A stretch of 64,000 bases of DNA, taken from positions 1 through 64,000 of the forward strand of contig NZ_JACDNS010000004.1 in the NCBI RefSeq assembly GCF_017656495.1, written 5' to 3'. The stretch comes from Thermococcus sp. (GTDB lineage: Archaea; Methanobacteriota_B; Thermococci; Thermococcales; Thermococcaceae). The translations under genes were made by a program, and so were the position numbers. Shown piece after piece: positions 17,426 through 27,507 of this stretch. The stretch's first letter is position 1, and each line of letters begins with the position of its first letter. The notes below the pieces were generated by a model, which saw nothing but the letters and a program-made list of their open reading frames with translations, was not told the origin of the DNA and ran no database searches.

Positions 17426-17721
17426 GTTTACACTTTTGAGTTTCTATTTATTTTATGACAAAGATTGTTGTTTATTCTTTTTGACGTTATTTTAAATTGT
17501 ACATGTAGCGTTTCTACAGAATTCTGAAAAATGGTTAAATACTTCAACTTACTTAACATCCACTAATTATTGAAACATGATTCATTAAAATCAGAATTCA
17601 TGAGGATTATCTCCTCCATGAACAGCAAGGGGTAGATATATTTCATTGTGTCCCTTTAGTATTTTATCAGTGCGCTGTTCTGGAGGAGTATTTGAAATAT
17701 AGGAACTAGAGGTGTTTATAT
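17426..17721 (+). promoter_or_regulatory. Long spacer with possible structured leader before the NosD-like gene
   Basis: No gene is seen in these 296 bases. Early T runs (17440-17490) may terminate the ribosomal operon. GGTTAAATAC near 17535 is a TATA candidate. Downstream is an inverted repeat, TTCATGAGGA-TTATC-TCCTCCATGAA (17597-17622, one bulge). GAACAGC (17620-17626) can pair with GCTGTTC (17674-17680), and AAGGG (17627-17631) with CCCTT (17652-17656) inside it. The two outer elements compete for a few bases, which allows alternative folds. This is inference from pairing only. Confidence 0.35.
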
Positions 17722-19743
17722 ATGAAAAAATGGCTCATGTTATTTGCAATTTTAGTGTTTGTAGGAATGGCTGGAATAGTGAAAGCGAATGGAGCTTACA
17801 TAAACACTCTTCCCTACGAAATAACGACTTCGGGATATTACATCCTCAATGTTAGTGTCAGTGACTTTGACCCGACAGTTTATGGCGTGAATTATGCAAT
17901 AAAAATAAACGTAAGCAACGTTGTACTGGATGGAGCAGGGCACACAATTGATGGAGATGATTCGGGTGTTGAGTATGGAATTTACGTTCAGTCAGCAGTG
18001 AATGTCACTGTGAAGAATGTTATAGTTACTGGCTGGCACTATGGCATCTATTATGAATATGTCCAAAATGGAAACATAATAAACGTCACTGCAAACTCTA
18101 ACACTTACGATGGCATTGTGTTGGCATACTCCAATTATAGCACACTCGTCAACAACACTGGTAATTATAACATGATATCTGGTTTTTGGCTGTACTGCTC
18201 TAATTACAACACTCTCCTTAATAACACTGCCTCAAACAATTATGGAGCAACAAGTGGCATTGACCTATTTATATCCCATGGAAACACTCTAATTGGAAAC
18301 ACAGTAAACTCAAATGATGGTACTGGAATTAGTGTAGCAAACTCCATTAATAATACCTTAACCAGCAACCTCATCACCTCAAATGACTGGGGTATTATGC
18401 TGGGCGCATCATCCAAAAACAGTATAATCAACAACACCATTTTAGACAATACGTGGGGTGTATATCTATATTCCTATTCAAACAACAACACGATAGCCAA
18501 CAATACAGTCAACGGTTCCATTCTTGCAATATACCTTGAGGATTCAAACTATAACATCGTATCTAGAAACAAAATACAGTCTTATACAGGAGTTAGAGTA
18601 CGTCGGTACAGTCAGAGAAACAAATTAATTGGCAACATAATAACCAACTCAGGGGATTATGCAATAGAACTATTTGATCGCGGTTCTAATGAGATTATTG
18701 GAAATGTCATAACTAATTCCGGGGCATCTGGAATTGACGTGCAAAGTGGGAATAACATGATACTAAATAACACAATTGCTTTTAACCAGTACTCCGGAAT
18801 TCTCCTGTTTTACAAAGGAGGGAATATCATAGCCAACAACTACATATACAACAATAACTTAGCTAATACAGCTTATCACGGTGGAATACGCATTAAACAA
18901 TCGAGTAACAACCTAATTTACAACAACTACTTCAACAACACAGTTAACATTTATTTTGATACAGTAGACTTGAACATCTGGAATACAACAAAAACACTAG
19001 GAACAAACATAATCGGTGGCCCATATATAGGTGGAAACGCTTGGTTTAAGCCCGATGGGACAGGATTCAGCGAGACGTGTACAGATGCAGATGGAGACGG
19101 AATATGTGATGAGCCGTTTGTTCTCAACAGCCTCAACATTGATTATTTGCCCCTTGCACTCTCTGGAGATGAAGTTCCTCCACGGGTGGAAATTGTTTAT
19201 CCGCAGAATATTACTTACTTAGAGAGCATCACCTCAATAAAGGTTAATGTCACGGATAATTCCCACCAAATAAGCAGGGTAATTGCTGAAGTTGATGGTG
19301 AATATAATGTCACATTAATATTTGACGGTACATACTATGTGAACACCACCGTAAATATAGGGGAAGGGCATCACTGGATAAGAATTTACGCCTATGATTT
19401 TGCTGGAAATGTTAATTCGACAGAAATAGTTTATTTCACTGTGGAAATACCGCAGAGATCGGAGGAAGGGCAGTTCTTGGGCTTCACGTACTTCTACTAT
19501 CTGAGGTACATTAGACTTCTCAAAGTATTCAACGAAAGTTACGAACAGGCAATCCAACTTGGAATAGATAACGAGACTTTATCTAAAGTTTTAGCTCTTA
19601 AGGATCTGGCAGAAGAGGAATGGCAACTTGCATGGCAAGAAGGAAGTTCTGTAATAACTCCAGACGTGAGAGCATTTATCCACCTAAGAAAAGCATATCT
19701 ATATCTTAAAGAGGCATACTTTTTGTTACTGTCCTATACTTAG
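17722..19743 (+). CDS. Secreted NosD-like parallel beta-helix protein with Ig-like and helical C-terminal domains
   Basis: A signal peptide (MKKWLMLFAILVFVGMAGIVKA) is followed by a beta-helix of about 400 residues. It is built of roughly 22-residue Asn-rich turns (NNTLTSNLIT, NSIINNTILD, NNTIANNTVN) like NosD/PbH1 repeats. A calcium-type loop DADGDGICDEP closes it near 455. Residues about 495-590 form an Ig-like domain (PPRVEIVYPQN...YAYDFAGNV). The last 80 are a helical domain ([15 protein letters not shown]...[14 protein letters not shown]). A role in carbohydrate or surface binding is plausible but unproven. There is no nitrous-oxide reductase context, so the NosD label is structural only. 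GAGGTG precedes the ATG. Confidence 0.8.
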   Translation: MKKWLMLFAILVFVGMAGIVKANGAYINTLPYEITTSGYYILNVSVSDFDPTVYGVNYAIKINVSNVVLDGAGHTIDGDDSGVEYGIYVQSAVNVTVKNVIVTGWHYGIYYEYVQNGNIINVTANSNTYDGIVLAYSNYSTLVNNTGNYNMISGFWLYCSNYNTLLNNTASNNYGATSGIDLFISHGNTLIGNTVNSNDGTGISVANSINNTLTSNLITSNDWGIMLGASSKNSIINNTILDNTWGVYLYSYSNNNTIANNTVNGSILAIYLEDSNYNIVSRNKIQSYTGVRVRRYSQRNKLIGNIITNSGDYAIELFDRGSNEIIGNVITNSGASGIDVQSGNNMILNNTIAFNQYSGILLFYKGGNIIANNYIYNNNLANTAYHGGIRIKQSSNNLIYNNYFNNTVNIYFDTVDLNIWNTTKTLGTNIIGGPYIGGNAWFKPDGTGFSETCTDADGDGICDEPFVLNSLNIDYLPLALSGDEVPPRVEIVYPQNITYLESITSIKVNVTDNSHQISRVIAEVDGEYNVTLIFDGTYYVNTTVNIGEGHHWIRIYAYDFAGNVNSTEIVYFTVEIPQRSEEGQFLGFTYFYYLRYIRLLKVFNESYEQAIQLGIDNETLSKVLALKDLAEEEWQLAWQEGSSVITPDVRAFIHLRKAYLYLKEAYFLLLSYT

Positions 19744-19784
19744 CTTTTCATTTTTTAGCAACATGATCCCGAGGAGGGAGTAAC

Positions 19785-21383
19785 ATGTTAGAGAAGAAAA
19801 AAATGGTACTGTTTGCTGGTATTTTGTTTATTGTAATGTTTAGTGGCTGTTTGTACTATGAGGATCCCACTCCTCAAGATGGAGACTTTATAAACAAAAA
19901 CTATGTAGAAGTAAAAGTTCGGAATGAAGAATTCGCACCAACGGACACTTTTATATTTAACTGGAATGGGGCGAAATATATATTTTACAATGCTGACCTA
20001 GTGCTATGCATGAATTTTAATAACAATACTGATATTGGTGAAAATAGTACAAAAGCTGTTGATATCAGTCATTATAAGAATAATGCCACTCTCTATGGAC
20101 CAACATATATTAGAGGGGTATTCGGGAAAGCTTTGAGTTTTGATGGCATAGACGACTATGCTATTATTCCAGATTCAAGTAGTTTAGACTTAATAGATGC
20201 AATGACTATAGAGTTCTGGATACTCGTTAGAGAATTCCCAAAAAGTTCAGTAGCTGGAAGTAATTATGCTACAGTTATTTCAAAAGGTGATATTGAACTA
20301 AATAATGGTATCCCATGGAAACTCGTGATAAGTGATAATGGCTATCTGGGATTTGTCACAGTGTCACCTAATGGTGAATCTGCTGGTGGATATTCTATAA
20401 TTCCATTAAGTCCTAATGAATGGACCCATATTGTTATAACGTTTAATCTAAGTGAAGGACAAATTAGGTATTATAAAAATGGTGAACTAGTATATTCTGA
20501 AACAAAAACTAGCCCTCTTTATGTCGATGATGTAAATATTATCCTGGGCCAAGAATACTACAATGGTACGTTGTCCCCATTTACTCAGTACTTTAACGGG
20601 GCAGTAGATGAGCTTAGGATTTACAAGCGTAGCTTAACTCCTGATGAGGTAAAGATGCATTATAAGAGCTCGATATGGAGGGAACAGCCATATTTGATGT
20701 ATTTTTATGTTAATATTACAGGACTTAGTGAGGGAATGTACACATTTTACGCATGGAGTAATGATACACAGGGATATACAAATTGGACTAGCCCTCGTAC
20801 GGTAACTATAGACCTAACACCTCCCACAGTTAAAATATTATATCCTGAACCAAAAACTTACAAGGATCCAATTAGTGGAATAAAAATTAGTGCCACAGAT
20901 AATACTGGGATAGATAGTGTTGTTGCAGAAGTCAATGGAGTGAATTTTACCCTTGTATTTAAAGACGGGTACTATGTAAATGAAACAGTAAGTTTTAATG
21001 AGGGAAGTCATATTATAAAGGTATATGTATACGATATGGCAGGAAATGTGGCATATGAAGAGCTTGAATTTTCAATTGGAGAAGTTGAGGAGTTTAACTT
21101 GGTAATGTGGGGTTATGTATATTATGCATATTATCAAAAGTTATTACCAAAATTCAACGAAAGCTATGACAAAGCCTTAAAACTTGGAATTGATAATGAA
21201 ACATTAACCCAAGTTATTGCGCTAAAAGAAAAATCCGAGAAAGAATGGGAATTAGCATGGGAAAATGGGCATCCCCTCATATCGCTTGATATAAAGACAT
21301 TCATTCACCTAAGAAAAGCATATCTGTACCTTAAGGAAGCTGAGACAATCTTAGAAGAATTCTTGGCATCTACAGGTTCTTAG
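19785..21383 (+). CDS. LamG-domain surface lipoprotein with Ig-like and helical C-terminal domains
   Basis: The N terminus ([18 protein letters not shown]) has a lipobox ending in Cys, so it is probably anchored in the membrane as a lipoprotein. Residues about 65-290 form a LamG/concanavalin-type sandwich: [55 protein letters not shown] and [20 protein letters not shown] are textbook signatures. An Ig-like domain ([11 protein letters not shown]...YVYDMAGNV) and a helical domain ([15 protein letters not shown]...[14 protein letters not shown]) match the ends of the preceding protein. GGAGGGAG precedes the ATG. The sequence is visibly AT-richer than the flanking translation genes. Glycan binding is likely for LamG. 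Confidence 0.82.
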   Translation: MLEKKKMVLFAGILFIVMFSGCLYYEDPTPQDGDFINKNYVEVKVRNEEFAPTDTFIFNWNGAKYIFYNADLVLCMNFNNNTDIGENSTKAVDISHYKNNATLYGPTYIRGVFGKALSFDGIDDYAIIPDSSSLDLIDAMTIEFWILVREFPKSSVAGSNYATVISKGDIELNNGIPWKLVISDNGYLGFVTVSPNGESAGGYSIIPLSPNEWTHIVITFNLSEGQIRYYKNGELVYSETKTSPLYVDDVNIILGQEYYNGTLSPFTQYFNGAVDELRIYKRSLTPDEVKMHYKSSIWREQPYLMYFYVNITGLSEGMYTFYAWSNDTQGYTNWTSPRTVTIDLTPPTVKILYPEPKTYKDPISGIKISATDNTGIDSVVAEVNGVNFTLVFKDGYYVNETVSFNEGSHIIKVYVYDMAGNVAYEELEFSIGEVEEFNLVMWGYVYYAYYQKLLPKFNESYDKALKLGIDNETLTQVIALKEKSEKEWELAWENGHPLISLDIKTFIHLRKAYLYLKEAETILEEFLASTGS

Positions 21384-21414
21384 TTTTTTCAATCTTTTTG
21401 CCTTTTCTTTCTTG
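21384..21414 (+). terminator. Oligo-T terminator after the LamG lipoprotein gene
   Basis: TTTTTT, TTTTT, TTTT and TTT runs follow the stop codon within 30 bases on the plus strand. They isolate the two secreted-protein genes from the prefoldin gene, which has its own TATA-like CCTTAAAAGG near 21435. Confidence 0.6.
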
Positions 21415-21474
21415 TCTGCTCAGCATATGCAAACCCTTAAAAGGCAACCTTCCAATTTTTCTTTGGTGGTGAAA

Positions 21475-21921
21475 ATGGCCCAGAATCAGGAGCAACTTGA
21501 AAGATTAGCTTATGAATATCAGCTCTTACAAGCTCAAGCTCAGCTTTTAGCCCAAAATTTGGAACTCTTAACCCTTGGAATGAATGAGTTCAGAGCAGTA
21601 AAGGAGACTCTTGAAGAACTTAAGAAGGTTGAGGACGAGAAGCCCGAGATATTGGTCCCAGTTGGTGCTGGTTCATTCCTTAAAGGCATGATAGTTGACA
21701 AAGAGCACGCAATTGTCAGCATTGGAGCGGGATATGCAATTGAGAAAAGCTTGGAGGATGCAATTGCATATTTGGATGCAAGAATTAAGGAATATGAAGA
21801 CGCGATAAAGAGGACTCAAGAGGCATTACAGCAGATTGAGCAAAAACTCCAAGATTTGGCACAGAAAGCTCAGAAGATACAGCAAGAACAAGCAATGGGA
21901 TTTAAGGTTCCTAAAAAATGA
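21475..21921 (+). CDS. pfdA: Prefoldin alpha subunit
   Basis: Prefoldin is a hexamer of two alpha and four beta subunits that delivers unfolded proteins to the thermosome. The 148-residue protein has the expected two long coiled coils (residues 5-55 and 95-140). They flank the beta-hairpin core [36 protein letters not shown] longer frame opens at 21412, but the TATA box near 21435 lies inside it and GGTGG precedes ATG 21475. In related genomes it follows the LX gene and precedes ftsY (recalled); neither neighbour is adjacent here. Confidence 0.95.
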   Translation: MAQNQEQLERLAYEYQLLQAQAQLLAQNLELLTLGMNEFRAVKETLEELKKVEDEKPEILVPVGAGSFLKGMIVDKEHAIVSIGAGYAIEKSLEDAIAYLDARIKEYEDAIKRTQEALQQIEQKLQDLAQKAQKIQQEQAMGFKVPKK

Positions 21922-21965
21922 GATTAGAGAGGTGAGTTTGACATTCTCTTTATGTTTCTTCTCGT

Positions 21966-22892
21966 TTATCCTTCTTGAAGCTTATACCACTCAATTGTTC
22001 TCAAAAGCCCTTCCTCAAGAGAGTACTCTGGTTTAAAGCCAAGCTTCTTTATTTTACTTATATCCGCTTGACTGTGTTTTATATCACCAGGTCTTGGCTT
22101 ATCAAAGAATATTGAGCTTAAGGAATTTGTTGCATCAATGATCTTCATAGCCAGCTCAAGGATTGTCGTTCTCTCACCACGAGCAACATTGAACACTTCT
22201 CCGTTTGCTCCCTTCTTCTCCGCAACTAAGATGTTTGCCTTAACAACATCTTTAACATAAATGAAGTCTCTCGTCTGTTTTCCATCACCAAAAATTATCA
22301 GCGGCTCATTTTTTAAAGCACGGTTGATAAAGATGCTTATAACTCCAGCATATTGGTTGTATCCTTGTCTTTCACCAAAGACGTTGAAATATCTCAAAGC
22401 TACTGTTGGGACTCCATAGAGCTCGTAAAATATCTTACAATAATACTCTCCAGAGACCTTTGTAACCCCATAAGGCGATAGGGGTTTGGGCTTCTCATCC
22501 TCTTTCAGAGGCAGATTTTGATTGTCGCCATATACAGCGGCAGATGAGGCAAAGATAAGTTTGCCATGTCCTTCGCTTAAAGCTCTCAGGATATTCAGCG
22601 TTCCCAAAACATTGATTTCTTCGGTTAAAATTGGCTTCTCTACGCTTTCGACAACACTCACAAGTGCTGCCTCATGAAAGACGTAATCCGCTTGACTTAT
22701 TATCTCGGCTATGCTTTCATAATCTCGAATATCAGCTTGGACGAATTTTACGTTTTCTGGCACATTCTCAACTTTTCCCGAATAAAGGTTGTCAATAACA
22801 ATAACGTCATTATATTTACTAAGCTCTTCAGCGATATGTGAGCCTATGAAACCAGCCCCACCAGTAACTACAATGAGCTTGTTTTTTATCAT
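21966..22892 (-). CDS. NAD-dependent nucleotide-sugar epimerase (GalE-like)
   Basis: This is a short-chain dehydrogenase of the extended type that probably interconverts UDP-glucose and UDP-galactose or a related sugar. The NAD-binding GGAGFIGSH is at residues 10-18. D-NLYSG follows the second strand. The catalytic Ser/Tyr/Lys are in FASSAAVYG (about 120) and YGVTK (about 143). RYFNVFGERQ and GDGKQTRDFIYVKDV are family signatures. It has 308 residues from ATG 22892, which follows AGGTG. The exact nucleotide sugar cannot be told from sequence. It faces prefoldin convergently. Confidence 0.88.
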   Translation of the reverse strand: MIKNKLIVVTGGAGFIGSHIAEELSKYNDVIVIDNLYSGKVENVPENVKFVQADIRDYESIAEIISQADYVFHEAALVSVVESVEKPILTEEINVLGTLNILRALSEGHGKLIFASSAAVYGDNQNLPLKEDEKPKPLSPYGVTKVSGEYYCKIFYELYGVPTVALRYFNVFGERQGYNQYAGVISIFINRALKNEPLIIFGDGKQTRDFIYVKDVVKANILVAEKKGANGEVFNVARGERTTILELAMKIIDATNSLSSIFFDKPRPGDIKHSQADISKIKKLGFKPEYSLEEGLLRTIEWYKLQEG

Positions 22893-22979
22893 TTTAAACA
22901 CCTAAGAGCATTTGTATTTTCGAGTTTTATCCTTTACCCTTTGCAATAAAACTTTTATTTTTAACTTTTTAAACTTGAG

Positions 22980-24638
22980 ATGGTGGTAAGTGTGAAGAAA
23001 GCTTCATTAATTTTGTGCTTTCTCCTGCTTATCTCTCAAACACCTCTTATCAAAGCTGAAGAACAGCCTCAGGTTGTGGTAGAAGTCAATCCCAACCTTG
23101 AATTGTTTGCTGTGGTGTATATTCTGGCGTTTAATGGGAGTGATGAGTTTATAATTGCTCCTCAGAGCTACGTTAAGGATGTTTTGACTTACTTTGCTCC
23201 TTACAAAGATCATCCAGCTGTATATCTCATGAGGGAAACTTTTCCTAAGGACTTACCCTGGCATCTCCGTGATACAAGCATACGGCAGTGGTCTGATCAG
23301 CTTTTTAGAATGAAATATCTAGGAAATGAAAGTGATGAGTTGTTAAGCGGACTTCTAAGAGAGCTCATCCATTTTGCAAAGGAGGCAAATTTCATGGACT
23401 TTTATAAGCTCCATAGGAATGACTATGAACAGGCAGTTAATCAAAGCAAAATGGCATTAAAGCCAAAATATGTACTCAGACTTGATGCTCTTTTCAACAG
23501 AAGTTACCAGAGCTATAGAGTTGAGTTATCATATAGTCTGGCGATCCATGACCATGCTGCAATCTTGAATAATACAGCCTATTACATCGGACATGCAGTT
23601 CATATTAACTCCTCTCAGGCTAACTTTTATTATGCTTGGGTTGGTATTCATGAATTTGCCCACACCTTTGTCGATCCCATTATATACAAACATGCTCAAG
23701 AACTTCTAAGCGTTGATTACTATCTCAAAGCTGTCAAAAATGAATGGGCATATGCGAGTTATGATGGCCACTTTTACACTAACTATGGCTACATAGAGGA
23801 GAATTTAGTTGAGGCGGTGGCTAATTATGTTCTCCTTTCGGATTATCCGGCATTTTCAAAATGGCGCATCTTACAAGACGCTGCAGTAGGATATCCTCTT
23901 GTTGGAGACTTTCTTAGCGATATTGAAAAGATGAACAAAACGTTGGATGTCTATATTTCACAGTTGCCAGAGCACATGAAGAATTGGGCGACGTCAAATA
24001 ATGTTACAAAATACTTCTGGGAAAGAACTCCAATAACTGGTTTTTTAGCTCTTGACAGAAGCTATAAAATGGGCAGAATAGTAATCGTTTATGGAACTCA
24101 AAACCCAGATAAAGATGGGATTGAATACGATAGACAAACAGCCTTTGAGCTTAAGGAGAAGCTTGAAAATTCAGTAGCTTGGGGGAAGTACTCCACCAAG
24201 CCAATTATTACTGTTAAATCTGACAAAGAGCTAACGGAAGATGACTTGAGGCAAAATCTAATCCTAATCGGTGGGCCTGTTGCTAACGAGATAACCAAGA
24301 AAGTTTCTCCTGAGTTGCCGCTAAACTTTGTATTTAGTGAAAAAAGATGGGAAATAAGGAAAAATCTAAGCAATGTCCAAGAATTTTATGCATTCCACTT
24401 CTTCAATGGCTCTGTTGTTCAGATCCTAGCAAATTCAACGGTCCCTTATGGTTATCCTCTCCAGATTTTTGAAGTTATAAGGAACCCATGGAATCGAAGC
24501 AATTTCATAATGGTTCTCGCTGGTATCGATAGGTACTGCACGAGAAAGATTGCAAGGGGAATGCTTGTTGAGAAACCAATAAGTTACCTCGTTGAGAGTG
24601 GAGATTACGTGGAGAGCGGCTTTTACATGCAACCATAA
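22980..24638 (+). CDS. Secreted zincin metalloprotease-like protein (DUF4932 type)
   Basis: A signal peptide (VKKASLILCFLLLISQTPLIKA) leads an extracellular protein of about 550 residues. HEFAH near residues 224-228 with EENLVEAVANYV near 275 forms the HExxH...E zinc site of gluzincin-type peptidases. The surrounding sequence resembles DUF4932 domain proteins. From about 355 a second alpha/beta domain (GRIVIVYGTQNPDKDG...NLILIGGPVANEI) resembles modules of archaeal S-layer-associated proteins. Two start codons are plausible: ATG 22980, or GTG 22992 with GGTGG in front. The substrate is unknown; surface peptide degradation is likely in this peptide-fermenting order. Confidence 0.75.
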   Translation: MVVSVKKASLILCFLLLISQTPLIKAEEQPQVVVEVNPNLELFAVVYILAFNGSDEFIIAPQSYVKDVLTYFAPYKDHPAVYLMRETFPKDLPWHLRDTSIRQWSDQLFRMKYLGNESDELLSGLLRELIHFAKEANFMDFYKLHRNDYEQAVNQSKMALKPKYVLRLDALFNRSYQSYRVELSYSLAIHDHAAILNNTAYYIGHAVHINSSQANFYYAWVGIHEFAHTFVDPIIYKHAQELLSVDYYLKAVKNEWAYASYDGHFYTNYGYIEENLVEAVANYVLLSDYPAFSKWRILQDAAVGYPLVGDFLSDIEKMNKTLDVYISQLPEHMKNWATSNNVTKYFWERTPITGFLALDRSYKMGRIVIVYGTQNPDKDGIEYDRQTAFELKEKLENSVAWGKYSTKPIITVKSDKELTEDDLRQNLILIGGPVANEITKKVSPELPLNFVFSEKRWEIRKNLSNVQEFYAFHFFNGSVVQILANSTVPYGYPLQIFEVIRNPWNRSNFIMVLAGIDRYCTRKIARGMLVEKPISYLVESGDYVESGFYMQP

Positions 24639-24716
24639 TTTTACATTTTCTTGTTAATTTTCCACTTTTCCGAAACTGTTTTAAGGGTGTTATTGACTTA
24701 TCTATGGGTAAGAGCC

Positions 24717-25736
24717 ATGCCAAGTGTTATTGTTGTTGGTGGACAATGGGGAGATGAAGGAAAGGGTTCTGTAATTGCCTATCTCGCTCTGCATGACAGA
24801 CCAGAAGTCATTGTACGTGGAGGCGTGGGGACAAACGCAGGACACAGCGTTTTTATACACGGGAAAAAATACGCAGTTAGACAGCTGCCCACGGGTTTTA
24901 TGAACAGGGAAGCAAGGCTTTTGGTCGGAGCTGGAGTTTTGGTCGATCCAGAGGTCTTCTTCCATGAGCTTGAGCATCTCAAAGAGTTTGATGTTGCCGA
25001 GAGGGTTGGTATAGATTACAGGTGTGCAATAATTGAGCCACACCACAAGGAGATGGACAGGAAAAACGGTTATTTGCATGGAAAGATAGGTACGACCGGA
25101 AGTGGCTGTGGTCCAGCAAATGCTGACAGAGCTTTAAGGAAGGCGAGGCAAGCTAAAGACATCAAAGAGCTTGAGCCCTATCTTACTGATGTTGCACAGG
25201 AGGTTAATGCTGCCTTAGATGAAGGAAAACTTGTTTTGGTTGAGGGGACCCAGGGCTTTGGACTGAGCTTGTATTTCGGCACATATCCTTACGTAACCTC
25301 AAAAGACACTTCAGCTTCAGCAATAGCAAGCGACGTTGGAATTGGGCCGACGAGGGTTGATGATGTCATAGTTGTCTTTAAGAGCTTTCCAACGAGAGTA
25401 GGAGCTGGACCGTTCCCAACAGAAATGCCAATGGAAGAGGCAGAGAGAATGGGGTTAGTTGAATATGGCACAGTGACCGGAAGAAGGAGGAGAGTTGGTT
25501 GGTTTGACTTTGAATTTGCAAGATATTCTGCAAAGATTAACGGCGCTACAATGCTTGCGATCACAATGATTGACAAATATGACAAGGAGGCCTTTGGAGT
25601 CACAGAGTATGATAAGTTACCTAAGAGGGTTAAGGAGTTCATAGAGGAGATTGAAGATAAAGTTGGTGTTCCTGTTGGGTTGATAAGAACAGGTCCAGAG
25701 CTTGAGCACATAATTGATCTGAGGGAGAACATTTAG
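24717..25736 (+). CDS. purA: Adenylosuccinate synthetase (short archaeal form)
   Basis: PurA converts IMP, aspartate and GTP to adenylosuccinate in AMP synthesis. The N-terminal P-loop-like [11 protein letters not shown] is at residues 8-18, followed by GGVGTNAGH. The IMP-binding [23 protein letters not shown] and TSKDTSASA are intact, as is the GTP-binding [11 protein letters not shown]. The 339-residue length is typical of Thermococcales, about 90 shorter than the bacterial enzyme. A TATA-like GTTTTAAGG near 24682 sits inside the longer open frame, so ATG 24717 is the start. Confidence 0.97.
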   Translation: MPSVIVVGGQWGDEGKGSVIAYLALHDRPEVIVRGGVGTNAGHSVFIHGKKYAVRQLPTGFMNREARLLVGAGVLVDPEVFFHELEHLKEFDVAERVGIDYRCAIIEPHHKEMDRKNGYLHGKIGTTGSGCGPANADRALRKARQAKDIKELEPYLTDVAQEVNAALDEGKLVLVEGTQGFGLSLYFGTYPYVTSKDTSASAIASDVGIGPTRVDDVIVVFKSFPTRVGAGPFPTEMPMEEAERMGLVEYGTVTGRRRRVGWFDFEFARYSAKINGATMLAITMIDKYDKEAFGVTEYDKLPKRVKEFIEEIEDKVGVPVGLIRTGPELEHIIDLRENI

Positions 25737-26527
25737 TTCCTCAGGAACTCTAAGATTTCCTCTTTAATTTTCTCCTTTTCCAGTTTTGCTATTTCTTCAA
25801 GTGAGAGCCTTTCTTCAAGATTTAAGATGAATCTGTAGCCAAGATAGTAGCCCAAAAACTGCTTTCCAAAAAGCTGATACCATGAGCCAAAGAATGGATT
25901 CAGTGGTTCTTTCTTCTTTATTCTTCTTAAAAACTCTTTCTTGAGAAGCTTCTCATTTTCTTTGCACCACTCGAACCATCCCTCTTCCTCAAAGTGCCAA
26001 GGTCTGCCAGTAATTAAATCTTCAATGCGCTGAGCGAATCCTTCCGTGTAGAGCCATATTATCTGTTCATCTTCGAGCTTTTCTATGTCCTCTCCTCGTA
26101 AAAGCCAGTGGACTAAGTGTCCAAACTCATGAGCAATCAGCCCTTCAAGCTTGTCATACCATTTAAGTTCTGCTATAGCTTCAAGGCCGAAAAGAATTGA
26201 AGGTCTTCCCATGAATTCGGTTACCCATCCGGCACCATTCTCAAGACCAACATAGATTACAATGTTGTAGTCTTTGACGTCAAAGAGTGTCTTAATTTTC
26301 CTCTCTACCTTCGGGAGAACTTTCAGCAGATTCTCATATGCAAGCTTAAGCTCGTTGGTATTTCTCTTGGTGAGGAGCTTTAGATATTCCCTCCAGTCCA
26401 TCTTGTACCGCTCATAGTCCCACTTAATCTTCTCAAAGAGCTCTGGGTACTCTTGAATGTACCGCAACCAGCTTTCTTCAGTGCCGTTCCAATGCTTAAG
26501 GAAAGTTGGAAAGGTGTCAAGAAGCAC
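25733..26527 (-). CDS. Predicted cytoplasmic zinc metalloprotease (HEFGH zincin)
   Basis: The HEFGHLVHW segment near residues 133-141 followed by [14 protein letters not shown] near 160-170 gives an HExxH plus downstream Glu, the zinc ligands of a gluzincin. The rest is helical with no signal peptide. No specific family name is certain; DUF2268-like aminopeptidases look similar. The frame starts at GTG 26539, but GTG 26527 follows GGGGATT and overlaps the upstream stop as TAGTG, giving 264 residues. It is coupled to the membrane protein gene upstream on the same strand. Its own stop overlaps the convergent purA end. Confidence 0.7.
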   Translation of the reverse strand: MLLDTFPTFLKHWNGTEESWLRYIQEYPELFEKIKWDYERYKMDWREYLKLLTKRNTNELKLAYENLLKVLPKVERKIKTLFDVKDYNIVIYVGLENGAGWVTEFMGRPSILFGLEAIAELKWYDKLEGLIAHEFGHLVHWLLRGEDIEKLEDEQIIWLYTEGFAQRIEDLITGRPWHFEEEGWFEWCKENEKLLKKEFLRRIKKKEPLNPFFGSWYQLFGKQFLGYYLGYRFILNLEERLSLEEIAKLEKEKIKEEILEFLRN

Positions 26528-27459
26528 TAGAATCCCCACTCATCTTTCTCTTCTAGTGTAACGGTGAAGTTCATGATTTCAGAAACATCCCTCCTGAACG
26601 GCAAATCCAGTGTGCCCTTCAAGATGAACTCCCCATGACCCATAACCACATACTGTTTCTCTAAATTCCTTTTGATTTCATGGGGATCAATGATTTTGTA
26701 CCCTCCAGCGATAAGTATCTTCTCCTCTGGGAGCATCCTGTAAGAGAACTCAAAGTTGTCCCCCTCTGCAACGGGAATTTCGTAAGCACTCTCTGGAGCA
26801 GAAATTGTAATTTTGACCTTTCTTGCTTTGTTGAGTGTGGAATACACCCTGCCGGTTATGTTTTCCTCAACACCTTTGACTATTACTTGAGCAGAGTCAT
26901 TGTCTGTTGATAAAACTAAGGTTCCATTTGCATCTACTTTTCCTTTCTCAGTTAAGAACAGGAAGACGACATCCTTGTAGGGTTCGCTGAGTATTCTTAC
27001 AGCTGGAGCACTTACGAATCCCGAACCATCATACCATATCAGCATCTTGAATTCAGCGTTTATGAACGGGATATTTGAAGCTCTTGTAGTTCCAGCTGGA
27101 ATAAATTCTCTCGATACATGATAACTTCTGCTTTTTCCACTGCTGCTCCACCATGCTTTCATGTTTAAGATTCCATACTCAAATTCAAGTTCTTCCGGAA
27201 ATGAAATTCCACTCTCTGAAATGCTCACCATGGAGAGCAGACTTTCCGCTTTTTTTGCCTGTTTTAGAAGGGTGCGCAGAAAATAGAACCCTGTCATATA
27301 GAGCAATGCAGCAAATGCCATAAATGCTAACAAGAAAACTCTGCCCCCTGAAGTATGGGTGTAAACGAAGACTACAGGAAGTAGGAAGAGAATAAAGCCG
27401 ACGATGAAACTCGCTGAAACAATCTTCCCCCCTTTAGGCTTGATGAGAATGGTCTTCAT
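26527..27459 (-). CDS. Membrane-anchored protein of unknown function
   Basis: Two membrane helices lie near the N terminus (about 14-34 and 41-62) and the remaining 240 residues form a beta-rich soluble domain. The loop between the helices is short, so both ends are on the same side, probably the cytoplasm given the positively charged N terminus. No domain is recognised; the strand-rich stretch KVKITISAPESAYEIPVAEGDNFEFSYRML recalls arrestin-like or Ig-like sandwiches. GAGGGAG precedes ATG 27459. Translation is coupled to the zincin gene, which suggests a joint role. Confidence 0.6.
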   Translation of the reverse strand: MKTILIKPKGGKIVSASFIVGFILFLLPVVFVYTHTSGGRVFLLAFMAFAALLYMTGFYFLRTLLKQAKKAESLLSMVSISESGISFPEELEFEYGILNMKAWWSSSGKSRSYHVSREFIPAGTTRASNIPFINAEFKMLIWYDGSGFVSAPAVRILSEPYKDVVFLFLTEKGKVDANGTLVLSTDNDSAQVIVKGVEENITGRVYSTLNKARKVKITISAPESAYEIPVAEGDNFEFSYRMLPEEKILIAGGYKIIDPHEIKRNLEKQYVVMGHGEFILKGTLDLPFRRDVSEIMNFTVTLEEKDEWGF

Positions 27460-27507
27460 TTCAACTCCCTCACAGATTAATTGGGATTAGTAATATATTT
27501 CTTTTTC

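Noticed and set aside
17426-17721. Replication origin in the AT-rich spacer
   Set aside because: No origin recognition box-like repeats and no cdc6/orc gene nearby.
17722-19743. True NosD copper-maturation protein
   Set aside because: No nosZ, nosF or nosY neighbours are present; the similarity is only the beta-helix repeat.
17426-21474. Mobile element or provirus around the secreted-protein genes
   Set aside because: No integrase, transposase, terminal repeats or tRNA attachment site could be seen.
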